DNA of 64,000 bases from positions 97,872-161,871 of the forward strand of contig JAEYWY010000009.1 of assembly GCA_023428695.1 (NCBI GenBank), given 5' to 3'. Position numbers and translations under genes: made by a program. Positions 1 through 8,575 of the stretch are shown in pieces; the stretch's first letter is position 1, and each line of letters opens with the position of its first letter. The notes beneath the pieces are model-generated. The model was not told the origin of the DNA. It searched no databases and saw only the letters and a list, made by a program, of their open reading frames with translations. The stretch comes from Bacteroidota bacterium (GTDB taxonomy: Bacteria; Bacteroidota; Bacteroidia; Cytophagales; Cyclobacteriaceae).

Positions 1-1
1 C

Positions 2-796
2 GAATCGCTTGGCTTCAGTATCCGCAGGGCCGCCGTTGTGAGTTTGATTTTGCTCTCGTCAACCACGATTGCCAACGGGCAGACGACGGAGCTCATTCAA
101 AAAGGTCTTGATCTGGAATCCCGGCATGAGTATGCATCGGCACTGGCATGTTATCGCCAGGTGATCGCGCGAGGCTCATCGAATCCGGAAGCAACGTGGC
201 GTGCCGGCAGGATGATCGTAAACATCGCCGGGCAATCCACTGACCGCGCCACAAAGTATCAACAGGCAAGGGAGGCGCGCGATCTTGCACGCCGCGCCAT
301 TCAGCTCGATCCATATAACAAGGATGCGCGGCTGACATACATCATCAGCATGGGTCTGCTTTCAGAAGCAGCATCGAGTCCACGCGAGAAATTGCAAAAC
401 GCAAAGGTTATCCGCAACGAGACGGAGGCGTTGCTTAAGATGGACTCCACCTGCTTTCCCGCCTATTATATTCTCGGCAAATGGCATTACGAACTTGCCC
501 GCCTCAGCTGGGTTGAGCGACTCGCGTGCAATACGTTGTTCGGCGGAATCCCCGGCGACGTTTCGTTCGATCATTCCATTCGCTATCTGGAAAAAGCAAT
601 TGCGCTGCAGCCGGACTACATACTTTTCCATTACGCTAAAGCGTGCGCCCTCTATGAGAAAGGCAAATACCATGATGCTATCCATGAGCTTGAGCTGGCG
701 ATGAACCTTCCGCGGAAGGAGCCTGCAGACAAGATACGCCTCGAAAAATGCGCTGACTTGCTTGCGCGATCAAAGAACCTTGCACGAAATACCTAA
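2..796 (+). CDS. TPR-repeat exported protein (5' end outside window)
   Basis: The frame is open to the left window edge, so the gene probably begins upstream. The first visible start codon is a GTG at 38, but the hydrophobic stretch AVVSLILLSSTTIANGQ then lies right at the N-terminus and would be a clipped signal peptide ending near NGQ. The rest is alpha-helical with at least three tetratricopeptide-like units (for example around YASALACYRQVIARG, LARRAIQLDPYNKDARL and YLEKAIALQPDYILFHYAKA). The likely role is a periplasmic scaffold for protein contacts; no catalytic motif is visible. It ends 5 nt before the epimerase gene at 802 and is probably co-transcribed with it. The fold call is solid; the partner and pathway are unknown. 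Confidence 0.75.
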   Translation, partial: ESLGFSIRRAAVVSLILLSSTTIANGQTTELIQKGLDLESRHEYASALACYRQVIARGSSNPEATWRAGRMIVNIAGQSTDRATKYQQAREARDLARRAIQLDPYNKDARLTYIISMGLLSEAASSPREKLQNAKVIRNETEALLKMDSTCFPAYYILGKWHYELARLSWVERLACNTLFGGIPGDVSFDHSIRYLEKAIALQPDYILFHYAKACALYEKGKYHDAIHELELAMNLPRKEPADKIRLEKCADLLARSKNLARNT

Positions 797-801
797 ACGA
801 T

Positions 802-1797
802 ATGAAAATCTTTCTTACCGGCGCCACAGGTTTTGTAGGTCAGAATTTGCTGGCGCGCTTACTCAATGAAGGCCATTCAGTCAATATACTTGTTCGGGAT
901 GTTCCAGAGGCCTCGATTTACCATCATTCACGGGTGAAAATATTTCAGGGTGATCTGCTGGATCGTAAGGTGATATTCGAAGCCGTGCACGCGTGTGATG
1001 AGGTCTATCACGTTGCCGGTTATGCCCGCGTATGGGCGAAAGACCCGGCAACATATTTCAGAGTCAACGTGGAGGGTACTGTAAATGTCTTTGACGCAGC
1101 ACTACATCATAAGGTCAGACGTGTGGTGTTTACGTCAACCGGCGGGACCTATGGTGCCAGCAACGGCAGGCCGATTTGTGAAGAGATGGTTCGCCTCACT
1201 GATTTCTTCAATGAATATGAAAGCTCAAAGTTTATGGCCGAGCGAAAAGCGCTCGAGTACGTGCTGAAGGGGCTCGATGTTGTTATTGTGCAACCGCTGC
1301 GGATTTACGGACCAGGCGTGATGAGTGAAAGCAATCCGATTTCCCATATCATGAAGTCATACATTTCCGGTGAGTGGCACATTGTTCCGGGTACAGGCCG
1401 TGCTATCAGTTCCTTCGTGTATATCGACGATGTGGTTGAAGGCCACCTCAGGGCTATGCGCCACGGCCGCACAGGCGAGCGTTACATCCTCGGAGGTGTG
1501 AATACAAATTTCAGACATTTCTTTTCTGTCCTTGAAGAGATTTCCGGCAAGAAGTACTTTCTCTTTCGCCTTCCAATGGTTGCCATTATGGCATTCGCGT
1601 GGAAGGAAGAACTTGCAGCCAGGTGGTTCAAAATTTCCCCGCTTATCACGCCGAAGTGGTTGCGCAAATACAATCTTGACATGGCTTGCTCAAGCGAAAA
1701 GGCAGTGCGCGAGCTTGGCTATCGTATTACACCCCTCGAAGACGGTGTCCGGAAGACGCTGAAATGGTTACAAAAGGAGTATCACCTTTATTTCTGA
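802..1797 (+). CDS. NAD-dependent epimerase/dehydratase (extended SDR, DFR-like)
   Basis: A 331-residue extended short-chain dehydrogenase. The N-terminus carries the Rossmann dinucleotide motif GATGFVG (residues 7-13). The catalytic region shows FTSTGGTYG and then YESSK, matching the Ser/Thr...YxxxK triad of the family. A downstream RIYGPG and a FVYIDDV segment are typical of sugar-nucleotide epimerases and dihydroflavonol-4-reductase-like enzymes. It should oxidise, reduce or epimerise a hydroxylated substrate with NAD(P) in the cytoplasm; the substrate cannot be read from the sequence. It is followed after 4 nt by a second dehydrogenase (1802), so the two probably act in one pathway. Family assignment is firm, specificity open. 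Confidence 0.85.
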   Translation: MKIFLTGATGFVGQNLLARLLNEGHSVNILVRDVPEASIYHHSRVKIFQGDLLDRKVIFEAVHACDEVYHVAGYARVWAKDPATYFRVNVEGTVNVFDAALHHKVRRVVFTSTGGTYGASNGRPICEEMVRLTDFFNEYESSKFMAERKALEYVLKGLDVVIVQPLRIYGPGVMSESNPISHIMKSYISGEWHIVPGTGRAISSFVYIDDVVEGHLRAMRHGRTGERYILGGVNTNFRHFFSVLEEISGKKYFLFRLPMVAIMAFAWKEELAARWFKISPLITPKWLRKYNLDMACSSEKAVRELGYRITPLEDGVRKTLKWLQKEYHLYF

Positions 1798-1801
1798 ATG
1801 T

Positions 1802-2641
1802 ATGCAGCCCACTTATGCACTTGTAACCGGAGCAAGTTCCGGTATTGGAAAAGCAATTGCGACGCAACTGGCTTCACGCGGGATAAACGTTCTACTGATC
1901 GCGCTGCCTGGCTCCGGCCTTGCGGAGGTAGCTGCTGAATTGCGCGCAAAGTATCGCGTGCTTGTGCGTTACTTTGAATCCGACCTGGGCGCAGGGGATT
2001 CGATTGAAAACGTAGCCTCGTGGATCGAACAAAATCGTTTCAGTCTCAGAATTCTTGTTAACAATGCCGGCTTTGGCAACCTGGAGAGTTTTGAACGATC
2101 GGACCTGTCATTCCTTGTAAACATGCTTATGGTTAACAACGTCGCGATGGTGCGACTCACGAAAGCATGTATTCCTTATCTGAAGATGCATCGCAGAAGT
2201 CACATTATGAATGTCGGTAGCCTTGCGTCGTTTTTGCCGATTCCCAACAAGGTCGTGTATTCGGCGTCGAAGAGTTTCGTCTACGCGTTCTCGACGGCTC
2301 TTCGGGTTGAATTGGGTCGAACGAACATTGCGGTAACGTGTCTGTGCCCCGGCGGCACACGTACCAGCGCCGGCAACGTTGCCAGGATTGCGAAAGTCAA
2401 AGCCCCGAAAGGAATCTTTATTCAGGAACCGGAAGAAGTCGCCTTCGAAGCCGTGGAAGGAATGCTGCGGTCGAAGAAACGAATCATTCCCGGAACGACG
2501 AACAAGATTATGTTCCTGCTCTATCGTTCGTTGCCGCAGTTTCTTGTGGAATGGATTCTCCTGAAACTTTTCGCATCAACGGGGAAGTCGCTTCCGCGGA
2601 TGGCACCACGAAGCATTGCTCTGGCTGTGGTTCAGCGATAG
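1802..2641 (+). CDS. Short-chain dehydrogenase/reductase (classical SDR)
   Basis: A 279-residue classical SDR. It has the cofactor motif TGASSGIG near the N-terminus (about residues 9-16), the structural NNAGFG motif and the catalytic YSASK, with an upstream serine in MNVGSLAS. These give a Rossmann-fold oxidoreductase using NAD(P)H. The C-terminal 40 residues are hydrophobic (MFLLYRSLPQFLVEWILLKL), suggesting membrane association as in SDRs that act on lipids or ketoacyl substrates; that is inference. The start ATG lies 4 nt after the stop of the epimerase gene, which implies translational coupling. No substrate can be assigned. Confidence 0.87.
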   Translation: MQPTYALVTGASSGIGKAIATQLASRGINVLLIALPGSGLAEVAAELRAKYRVLVRYFESDLGAGDSIENVASWIEQNRFSLRILVNNAGFGNLESFERSDLSFLVNMLMVNNVAMVRLTKACIPYLKMHRRSHIMNVGSLASFLPIPNKVVYSASKSFVYAFSTALRVELGRTNIAVTCLCPGGTRTSAGNVARIAKVKAPKGIFIQEPEEVAFEAVEGMLRSKKRIIPGTTNKIMFLLYRSLPQFLVEWILLKLFASTGKSLPRMAPRSIALAVVQR

Positions 2642-2695
2642 TATATCCCCTCTGACAAGGATACCGTTGCCAATTCGTATATTCATTGTTCCAAT

Positions 2696-5194
2696 ATGGA
2701 CCGAAAGACGATCATAACCTGCGCTTGTTGTTTCGTTGCCGTCCATTTGTTCTATTACTCGGATGCGCAGAATACCGGGATGTTCCTGAAAAGGGTGAGC
2801 GACGCTGTGTTTACTCCGAAAGACACGATCCTGCACCAGAAACTTGCCGGTCGTGTTTTTGAAAAGGAAACCCTGATACCGCTTTCCGGCGCTACGGTCA
2901 TTGTAAGAATGGAAGACGGAAAGTATTACGGCCGGAGCACGGATGAGAATGGTGATTTTTCGGTTGATCAAATCAGGATAGGGAGGTATGAACTTGAGGT
3001 CTCTTATGTAGGCTATACTACAGTTCGCCACAGCGTGACGATATCGTCTACGCGCACAGTGCACATTGATGTTCCCATGGAACCGTCGGCGTTCTACCTT
3101 ACGGCGATTGATGTGACGGCGTCTCAGGACCTGGCTCCGATTGGCGGCAGCGTGATTGATAACAATCAGTTCAAATTTCATCCGGGCAATCGCTATGAGT
3201 CGATTCGCAAGGTTGCGGTGCTTCCCGGAATTCAAAATGCTGATGATTCGCGCAATGATATTATCATTCGCGGGAATTCACCTCAGTCCGTTTCGTGGCG
3301 GCTGGAAGGCGTCAACGTCCCGAATCCAAATCACTTTAACATTCCGGGTACGTCCGGCGGATCGATTTCAACGATCAACGACAAGTTACTTGGAACGTCA
3401 CAGTTTTACTCCGGTGCTTTTCCGGCAGAATACGGGAACACAACTTCCGGCATATTTGATCTTCGATTCAGATCGGGTGACAGTACGCGATTTCACGGCA
3501 CGCTTCAGTTTGGCTTCCTCGGTGCGGAACTCGTCGCCGAAGGCCCGTTGTCCAAAAAGAGAAATTCCAGTTTCATTGTGTCTGCACGAAAGTCGGTGCT
3601 TGGACTATTCAGCAAGTTTAATATCGACATCGGTACCTCCTCCGTTCCCGTTTATGGAGACCTTGCGTTTAAGGTTGATATCCCTTCAAAGAAAAGGGAC
3701 GCAAACTACTGGGTATTTGGCCTTGGAGGCAAAAGTGCTATCGATTTGCTGATAAGCAAGCAGAAAGATTTCAGTCATAATATTTATGGTGAAAAGGATC
3801 GCGACCAGTACTTCTCTTCCAATCTCGCCGTTGCGGGCGCGGGATATAAGAAGCGAGGTGCGCATGGATACGTGTCGGGCACGCTCGCGTATGTCTCATC
3901 CGTTGTTGATTCACATCACGAATTTGCATTTCCCGCAGACAAACGCGAGGCAATCCTTCAGGCGGTGCCACCGGCGGCACTATCTGATACACTTCCGATC
4001 GTACTTCACTACCGTTTTCATGAGCAGCGGATATCGGGCGCGATACACACGGTACGGAAAATCTCCGGAAGAAGTAATCTGACGTTCGGCGTGAATGCTG
4101 ATTTGTACAACTTCAATTACCTGGACAGTTCGCTGGTCATTGATCCTGCACATGTTCGCTACGGCGAGTGGCGCCGGCGTTGGGATAGCAAAACGAATGC
4201 GATCATGGTTCAGCCTTACACGCAGTGGAGCTATTCCGGGAACAAAGTGGATTTCTCTGCTGGATTGCATGGTCAGTATTTTACCCTGACGCGTAGCGCG
4301 TCCGTGGAACCGCGTTTGTTGGCCCGATATCATGCGTCGAACAAATCTTCGTTTAATGCGGGTGTCGGGCTTCATAGCCAGATGCACCAGCCGTACTTAT
4401 ATTTCTATGGATCGGATAATCATCCCGACGGCGCACCCAGACTGTTTAACAGGAACATTGGTTTTACGCGCAGTGTTCATGGCCTTACGGGATTTCAAAA
4501 GACTCTTGGAAGTGATTCCTCAGGCTTGCGCTTGAAGGTGGAGGCGTATTATCAATGGTTGTACAACGTTCCGGTTGAGCGAATAAGTTCTGATTTTTCC
4601 CTGGTCAATGCCGGGGCAGATTTTCTTCGCCAGCACCCTAACCCGTTGAAGAATTCCGGCACCGGAAAAAACTACGGCGTTGAGGCGCTGCTTGAGAAAT
4701 CATTCTCACGCGGGTATATGTTCCTCGTAAGCGGGACTGTTTTCAGGTCGAGGTATCGCGGCAGCGACATGGTCTGGCGCAACACGGATTTTAATGCACA
4801 GTACATATTCAACGCGTTAATGACGCGAGAGTGGCAACTGTCGAAACGGAATGTGCTGGCAGTCGGAGGAAAGATCACGCTGGCGGGAGGTCGCTGGCAT
4901 GGCGTTGTGGACTCGACGGCATCGCGCCAGCACTCGGAAGTGAGGTACGTCGCGGGCACACAAAACACGAAACAGTTCGAACCATACTTCAGGTTCGATC
5001 TGCGGTTTACGTACACCATTAACCTCGGACGCGTGGATCACGAGTTCTCCGTTGATCTTATTAACATTTTTAACTCAAAGAGTATACGCAAGCTCACCTG
5101 GGTGCCCGATCCGTACGAGACTGAAAAAAGCAAGGTCGTGAGTGAGTATCAGCTTGGATTCATCCCATTCTTTTATTACAGGTTGGATTTTTGA
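2696..5194 (+). CDS. TonB-dependent receptor with CarboxypepD_reg-like N-terminal domain
   Basis: An 832-residue outer-membrane receptor. A signal peptide (about residues 1-24) is followed by a carboxypeptidase-regulatory-like beta domain (about 48-130; KLAGRVFEKETLIPLSGATV, then YELEVSYVGYTTV). Next comes a plug (about 165-270; IRGNSPQSVSWRLEGVNVPN and SGAFPAEYGNTTSGIFDL are classic plug signatures) and then a long beta-barrel ending in the aromatic residue of FFYYRLDF, as expected for BAM-dependent insertion. It takes up a ligand across the outer membrane using TonB energy; the ligand is unknown. No SusD partner follows, so it is not a standard polysaccharide locus. It lies 54 nt after the dehydrogenase gene, so it may share that transcript or have its own promoter. 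Confidence 0.9.
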   Translation: MDRKTIITCACCFVAVHLFYYSDAQNTGMFLKRVSDAVFTPKDTILHQKLAGRVFEKETLIPLSGATVIVRMEDGKYYGRSTDENGDFSVDQIRIGRYELEVSYVGYTTVRHSVTISSTRTVHIDVPMEPSAFYLTAIDVTASQDLAPIGGSVIDNNQFKFHPGNRYESIRKVAVLPGIQNADDSRNDIIIRGNSPQSVSWRLEGVNVPNPNHFNIPGTSGGSISTINDKLLGTSQFYSGAFPAEYGNTTSGIFDLRFRSGDSTRFHGTLQFGFLGAELVAEGPLSKKRNSSFIVSARKSVLGLFSKFNIDIGTSSVPVYGDLAFKVDIPSKKRDANYWVFGLGGKSAIDLLISKQKDFSHNIYGEKDRDQYFSSNLAVAGAGYKKRGAHGYVSGTLAYVSSVVDSHHEFAFPADKREAILQAVPPAALSDTLPIVLHYRFHEQRISGAIHTVRKISGRSNLTFGVNADLYNFNYLDSSLVIDPAHVRYGEWRRRWDSKTNAIMVQPYTQWSYSGNKVDFSAGLHGQYFTLTRSASVEPRLLARYHASNKSSFNAGVGLHSQMHQPYLYFYGSDNHPDGAPRLFNRNIGFTRSVHGLTGFQKTLGSDSSGLRLKVEAYYQWLYNVPVERISSDFSLVNAGADFLRQHPNPLKNSGTGKNYGVEALLEKSFSRGYMFLVSGTVFRSRYRGSDMVWRNTDFNAQYIFNALMTREWQLSKRNVLAVGGKITLAGGRWHGVVDSTASRQHSEVRYVAGTQNTKQFEPYFRFDLRFTYTINLGRVDHEFSVDLINIFNSKSIRKLTWVPDPYETEKSKVVSEYQLGFIPFFYYRLDF

Positions 5195-5216
5195 GAGTTG
5201 GCTGCCGGAGCCGGTA

Positions 5217-5786
5217 TTATTTGTTCCACCGCTTCATGTACTTCCTGAACTTCGGCAATTCCTTATTTACTTTATCGATGTCGAATTTTTCAGGATCATA
5301 TCCGCGCCCGAGCCATCGCTTCACATCTTTGTATTCCGGATGTTTGGGATCTTTCAGGATTTCAAGATTCCGATAGTACCCAAAAGTACCGCCACTGTCT
5401 TCAGGTGGACAGGCGAGCGCGCCATCCGTGCAGGCAGGATAGATTTTTCCGTCTTCTTTGGACACGACTTTTTCAACTGAAATCGTGTGTTCCCAACTGT
5501 CACCGAAGTCGTACAGGTATGTGAAACTGAGTCCTTCTTCAAGTAAGAGTAGATCCAATTTCACTTCGCCTGCGTCAGCGGTATCCTCGCAATCGCCGAA
5601 GGGATCGATGTATCCAATCTTGTAGTCGCCGACCTGAAATTCGAACAGGTGAGAATTCTTCCACCCCATGCTGATCTGGATGATGTGGTGAAGGTCGAAG
5701 AACGTAACGGACGCAGGTGTTAATACCCTTCGCCAGATTGCAGGGCTGGTTTCTTTGAGTGTGATATTAAGAGCAAGAATTTCCAA
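5217..5786 (-). CDS. Plasmid pRiA4b ORF-3 family protein
   Basis: A 189-residue protein starting with beta-strand pattern MEILALNITLKE, the diagnostic PAIWRRV motif (about residues 14-20), LHHIIQISMGW and, further on, the acidic FLYDFGDSWEH-like segment (seen as YDFGDSWEHTI). These match the pRiA4b ORF-3 family, small proteins often annotated as IS1096-type passenger (TnpR-like) genes but common as chromosomal singletons. The molecular function of the family is not established. It is convergent with the receptor gene (stops 22 nt apart) and lies beside the gene remnants at 5888-6400, which fits a locus of past rearrangement. No transposase is visible nearby. Confidence 0.85.
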   Translation of the reverse strand: MEILALNITLKETSPAIWRRVLTPASVTFFDLHHIIQISMGWKNSHLFEFQVGDYKIGYIDPFGDCEDTADAGEVKLDLLLLEEGLSFTYLYDFGDSWEHTISVEKVVSKEDGKIYPACTDGALACPPEDSGGTFGYYRNLEILKDPKHPEYKDVKRWLGRGYDPEKFDIDKVNKELPKFRKYMKRWNK

Positions 5787-5887
5787 TGACGTATTTTTGG
5801 ATGAAGTTCAAAAGTTATAGGGAAAATTCAAATACGCTCTCCGGAAGGAAGGAATTTTATATGTGCGATTTTCAGGAGGATCACCTG

Positions 5888-6112
5888 TCAGACGTTCGCA
5901 ACGGTCACCTTGACCTTTGTGCCGGTTTGCGTTTCCGCATTGATCCTTGAGGTCAAAGACTTCAAACGACGCGTGCTTGTACTGGTTAATAAGGCGTAAT
6001 CGTTCTTCCGTCAGTTTCAATCCCATTGAATTGTTGCGTACAACTCCTGATTGTTTGATCCGAAGTGCTTCCTCTCTGCCAATGCCGTTGTCTTCAACTT
6101 CAACGACGAGGC
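5888..6112 (-). pseudogene. C-terminal remnant of a LytS-type sensor histidine kinase, frameshifted
   Basis: On the minus strand the region from about 6112 reads VEVEDNGIGREEALRIKQSG and then SMGLKLTEERLRLIN, the N and G boxes of a HATPase domain as found at the end of LytS-like/5TM sensor kinases. The frame then changes. With one C removed near 5930 the sequence continues as GTKVKVTVANV and a stop at 5888, which is the normal end of this domain. Upstream the frame is closed by a TAA near 6115 and no start codon or dimerisation domain exists. This is therefore about 70 residues of a dead kinase gene with a single-base insertion. It abuts the CheB remnant directly. Confidence 0.6.
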
Positions 6113-6122
6113 AATTTTATTT

Positions 6123-6400
6123 TCAGAAGTACGTCATCATGCGCGATGGCATTTCATCAAGTGCGAGAATCTTTTCAACGGTGTTGATCCGTATCGCCTC
6201 CTTTGGCATCCCGAAGACAACAGAGGCTTTTTCGTCCTGGGCGATGGTTCTCGCTCCTGCTTCGCGCATGTGGAGTAACCCGTTGGCGCAATCGCGACCC
6301 ATACCAGTGAGGAGAAACCCAACGATTATCACAAAGTGTGCGGAAGCCCTAATGCTTGCCATGGAGTTGTACCCAACCCGCAGCCCGTTCCATCCGTATA
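6123..6400 (-). pseudogene. C-terminal remnant of CheB protein-glutamate methylesterase
   Basis: Minus-strand reading gives FLLTGMGRDCANGLLHMREA, then TIAQDEKASVVFGMPKEAI, and a stop at 6123. This is the end of the CheB catalytic domain, with the active-site Asp in TGMGRD; the usual GANGL following it is CANGL here. Upstream, about 25 more codons are plausible (YNSMASIRAS), but the receiver domain, the catalytic Ser and His and any start are missing because the AraC gene begins on the other strand. A CheB fragment of about 90 residues cannot be active. No che genes lie in the window. The long plus-strand reading frame across this stretch (5947-6444) is its antisense shadow. Confidence 0.65.
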
Positions 6401-6407
6401 CTCCGCC

Positions 6408-7337
6408 ATGCTACTCAGGCAGTTTCCCGATTTGCAATGGCTGAAAAAGCAGGCGGATGAACAGTTCGCGAGCCGCCGAACCATGCAGGGAACACCGCTG
6501 CCTCAGCCGGGATGGCCGACCGTAATCCTGAATACGGTAACCAAAAAGTGCCACCGTGATAATATCCGGGGACCGCTCTCCATCTTTGCGAATATCACGG
6601 GCGCAAGCAACGTTGAGGTTGGGAAAAAGCGCGTTGTCGTTCATCCGGATTTCTATTTTGTCACCAATCATGATCAGCACTATACCCTGGACGTCAGCAA
6701 CCCGACCGGGACCGAGACGTGCAACATCCATTTTGGAGAATACTGGGCAGACCAGGCTTTGGACACCCTGGTGAAAGACGCTACCCGGTTGTTGGATGAA
6801 CCGGTCTTTTCTATTCCGAACCAACGTATCGAACTCCACAACAAACTCCACCTAAAGGATGAAAAGTTCAATCAATTACTGACAAAGGCGCGACACACTG
6901 ATAGAACGCTGGAGGAGGAAGAAACACTTTATGAAATTCTGGTGCTTCTGTTAAGGAATGATCAGCAAATCCAAAGGGCCGCAGAAAAAATACCCACGCT
7001 CAGGAACTCAACCCGCGATGAAATTCTCAGACGATTAATCATCGCGGTAGATTATGTCCACTCCTATTATGACAGGGACCTGTCTCTCGAAGATCTCGCT
7101 ACCGTGAGTTGTTTGTCAAAGTTTCATTTCCTGCGGTTGTTCAAAACGGTTTTTGGCAAGACTCCCTATCAGTTTATCAACGAAGTAAAAATTCAACGTG
7201 CAAAGTCGCTCTTGCAGCATACGAATCACAACATCGTGGCGATTTCGCAGATGCTTGGTTTCGGGGACGCGAGCACGTTCAGCAGGTTGTTTTATAATCA
7301 GACTGGTTTATACCCGACTCAATTCCGGACCAACTGA
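6408..7337 (+). CDS. AraC-family transcriptional regulator
   Basis: A 309-residue regulator. I chose the ATG at 6408 because the family-like sequence starts there (LLRQFPDLQWLKKQADEQF); upstream in-frame codons overlap the CheB remnant. Residues 1-190 form a cupin-like sensing domain (IFANITGASNVEVGKKRVVV, HFGEYW). The C-terminus holds the two helix-turn-helix units of AraC proteins: YDRDLSLEDLATVSCLSKFHF and NIVAISQMLGFGDASTFSRLF, followed by TGLYPTQFR. It binds DNA and likely responds to a small ligand. It precedes the cytochrome c gene by 69 nt in the same direction and may regulate that cluster; that link is inference. Confidence 0.88.
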   Translation: MLLRQFPDLQWLKKQADEQFASRRTMQGTPLPQPGWPTVILNTVTKKCHRDNIRGPLSIFANITGASNVEVGKKRVVVHPDFYFVTNHDQHYTLDVSNPTGTETCNIHFGEYWADQALDTLVKDATRLLDEPVFSIPNQRIELHNKLHLKDEKFNQLLTKARHTDRTLEEEETLYEILVLLLRNDQQIQRAAEKIPTLRNSTRDEILRRLIIAVDYVHSYYDRDLSLEDLATVSCLSKFHFLRLFKTVFGKTPYQFINEVKIQRAKSLLQHTNHNIVAISQMLGFGDASTFSRLFYNQTGLYPTQFRTN

Positions 7338-7406
7338 TTCCGAGAATAGCAACTTTTGTCATCCCCATTCCTTAAAGGTTCACGTTCATTGGTGTAAAAA
7401 AAATAC

Positions 7407-8006
7407 ATGATGAATCGAACGCTAACTATCAGTTTGCTGGCAATGGTCGTAACTGCCTGCTCGAATAGCAGGAGTCAGGCCGTTGACGCGACGACTTTCA
7501 CCAATGAAAGCGATCTCATTAAACGAGGTAAATACCTTGTTACGGTGGCAGCGTGCAACGAATGCCATTCACCCAAAACGTTTACCGCTGAAGGACGCGT
7601 TCCCGATCCCGCGCGGTTGTTGTCAGGGCACCCCGAAAGTGAAAAGCTGACTTATATTCCAAAGAAAGCGCTGGACAATGGCCGGGCGTTGTGGAATGGA
7701 CACAGCACTGCAGTGGCCGGACCGTGGGGAATTTCATTCGCCGCGAATCTTACTCCGGATCAAACCGGTATCGGGAACTGGTCCTTCGGACAGTTTGTAA
7801 CGGCGATACGCCACGGTAAATACAAAGGTTTGGAAGGTGGCAGAGAGTTGCTCCCGCCAATGCCGTGGCGCGGGTACAGTCATTTTACAGATGACGATTT
7901 GAAAGCGATCTTTACGTATCTCAAATCGTTGCCTCCTGTTTCAAACCGTGTCCCGGCAGCCGTGTCGCCGAAAGAAATGTTCGCCACTAAATCGGACCAG
8001 GAATGA
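7407..8006 (+). CDS. Monohaem cytochrome c lipoprotein
   Basis: A 199-residue exported protein. The N-terminus MMNRTLTISLLAMVVTACS is a lipoprotein signal, with the lipidated Cys in VVTAC. A single haem-binding motif CNECH sits at residues 50-54, and a candidate axial Met lies in LLPPMPWRGY (about residue 152). The end has the cytochrome c helix FTDDDLKAIFTYLKSLPPV. It should be an electron carrier anchored to the periplasmic side of a membrane, resembling the small cytochromes that partner dehydrogenases. Its last 4 nt overlap the next gene (ATGA at 8003), showing translational coupling to a lipoprotein of unknown role. Confidence 0.85.
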   Translation: MMNRTLTISLLAMVVTACSNSRSQAVDATTFTNESDLIKRGKYLVTVAACNECHSPKTFTAEGRVPDPARLLSGHPESEKLTYIPKKALDNGRALWNGHSTAVAGPWGISFAANLTPDQTGIGNWSFGQFVTAIRHGKYKGLEGGRELLPPMPWRGYSHFTDDDLKAIFTYLKSLPPVSNRVPAAVSPKEMFATKSDQE

Positions 8007-8563
8007 AAAGTATTTTTCTCTTACTCTTTCCTGCTATCTTAATAGCAGCCGGATGCGAAGACGACACGCCAGCGAGCAAACCCGGAATTGTGCACATCCA
8101 TTTGGACGATGTAAAGGTTCGCTATAATCAACCCGTTCCCTTGGATGTTGATGACAATGGTGATAGCGAATTTGTATTCAACGCAACGCTGATCGCAGAT
8201 GCGATAGGCGATCACCTTCGGTTCACCATCATTTCGCGATACGACAACGCGGTGATCGGCGACAACGGTAACGTAGAGGTTCTTTCATTTGACGAACCGA
8301 TCAATCCGGGCAGTACATTTGGAACTGATAACGAGGTGCTTGTCATCAAGACGACCACCAACGATGGTACTTCATGGTGGGGAAACTGGAAGGATGTGCA
8401 AAATGCGTTCATCGGTATTCGCTTCACCATAAACGGCTCCGTCCGTTATGGATGGATTAAGGTTTCTGTCAGCGAGCCGAATGAGCAATTGGTCATTCAC
8501 GAGATGGCTTATATCAAGCGCAACACGCCTGATGGAATACTGGCTGGTGATCATGGGGAATAA
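8003..8563 (+). CDS. Lipoprotein of unknown function
   Basis: A 186-residue protein with a lipoprotein signal peptide and lipobox LIAAGC (Cys18). The mature part is beta-rich and acidic, with the repeated pattern seen in small exported Bacteroidota proteins (VPLDVDDNGDSEFVFNATL, IGIRFTINGSVRYGWIKVSV). The VDDNGDSEF region resembles a calcium-binding loop, and the GWIKVSV block is often seen in exported proteins with FG-GAP-like or PEP-CTERM-like ectodomains; neither gives a function. It overlaps the cytochrome c gene by 4 nt, so the two are expressed together. I do not recognise the family. Confidence 0.7.
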   Translation: MKSIFLLLFPAILIAAGCEDDTPASKPGIVHIHLDDVKVRYNQPVPLDVDDNGDSEFVFNATLIADAIGDHLRFTIISRYDNAVIGDNGNVEVLSFDEPINPGSTFGTDNEVLVIKTTTNDGTSWWGNWKDVQNAFIGIRFTINGSVRYGWIKVSVSEPNEQLVIHEMAYIKRNTPDGILAGDHGE

Positions 8564-8575
8564 AATGCTACGGTT

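Noticed and set aside
2576..3235. A 219-codon minus-strand open frame
   Set aside because: It is antisense to the start of the TonB-dependent receptor gene, whose motifs are clear.
5217..5786. Insertion sequence around the pRiA4b ORF-3-like gene
   Set aside because: No transposase, terminal inverted repeats or target duplication could be found near it.
5947..6444. A 165-codon plus-strand open frame
   Set aside because: It is the antisense shadow of the CheB and kinase remnants, which show clear family motifs on the minus strand.
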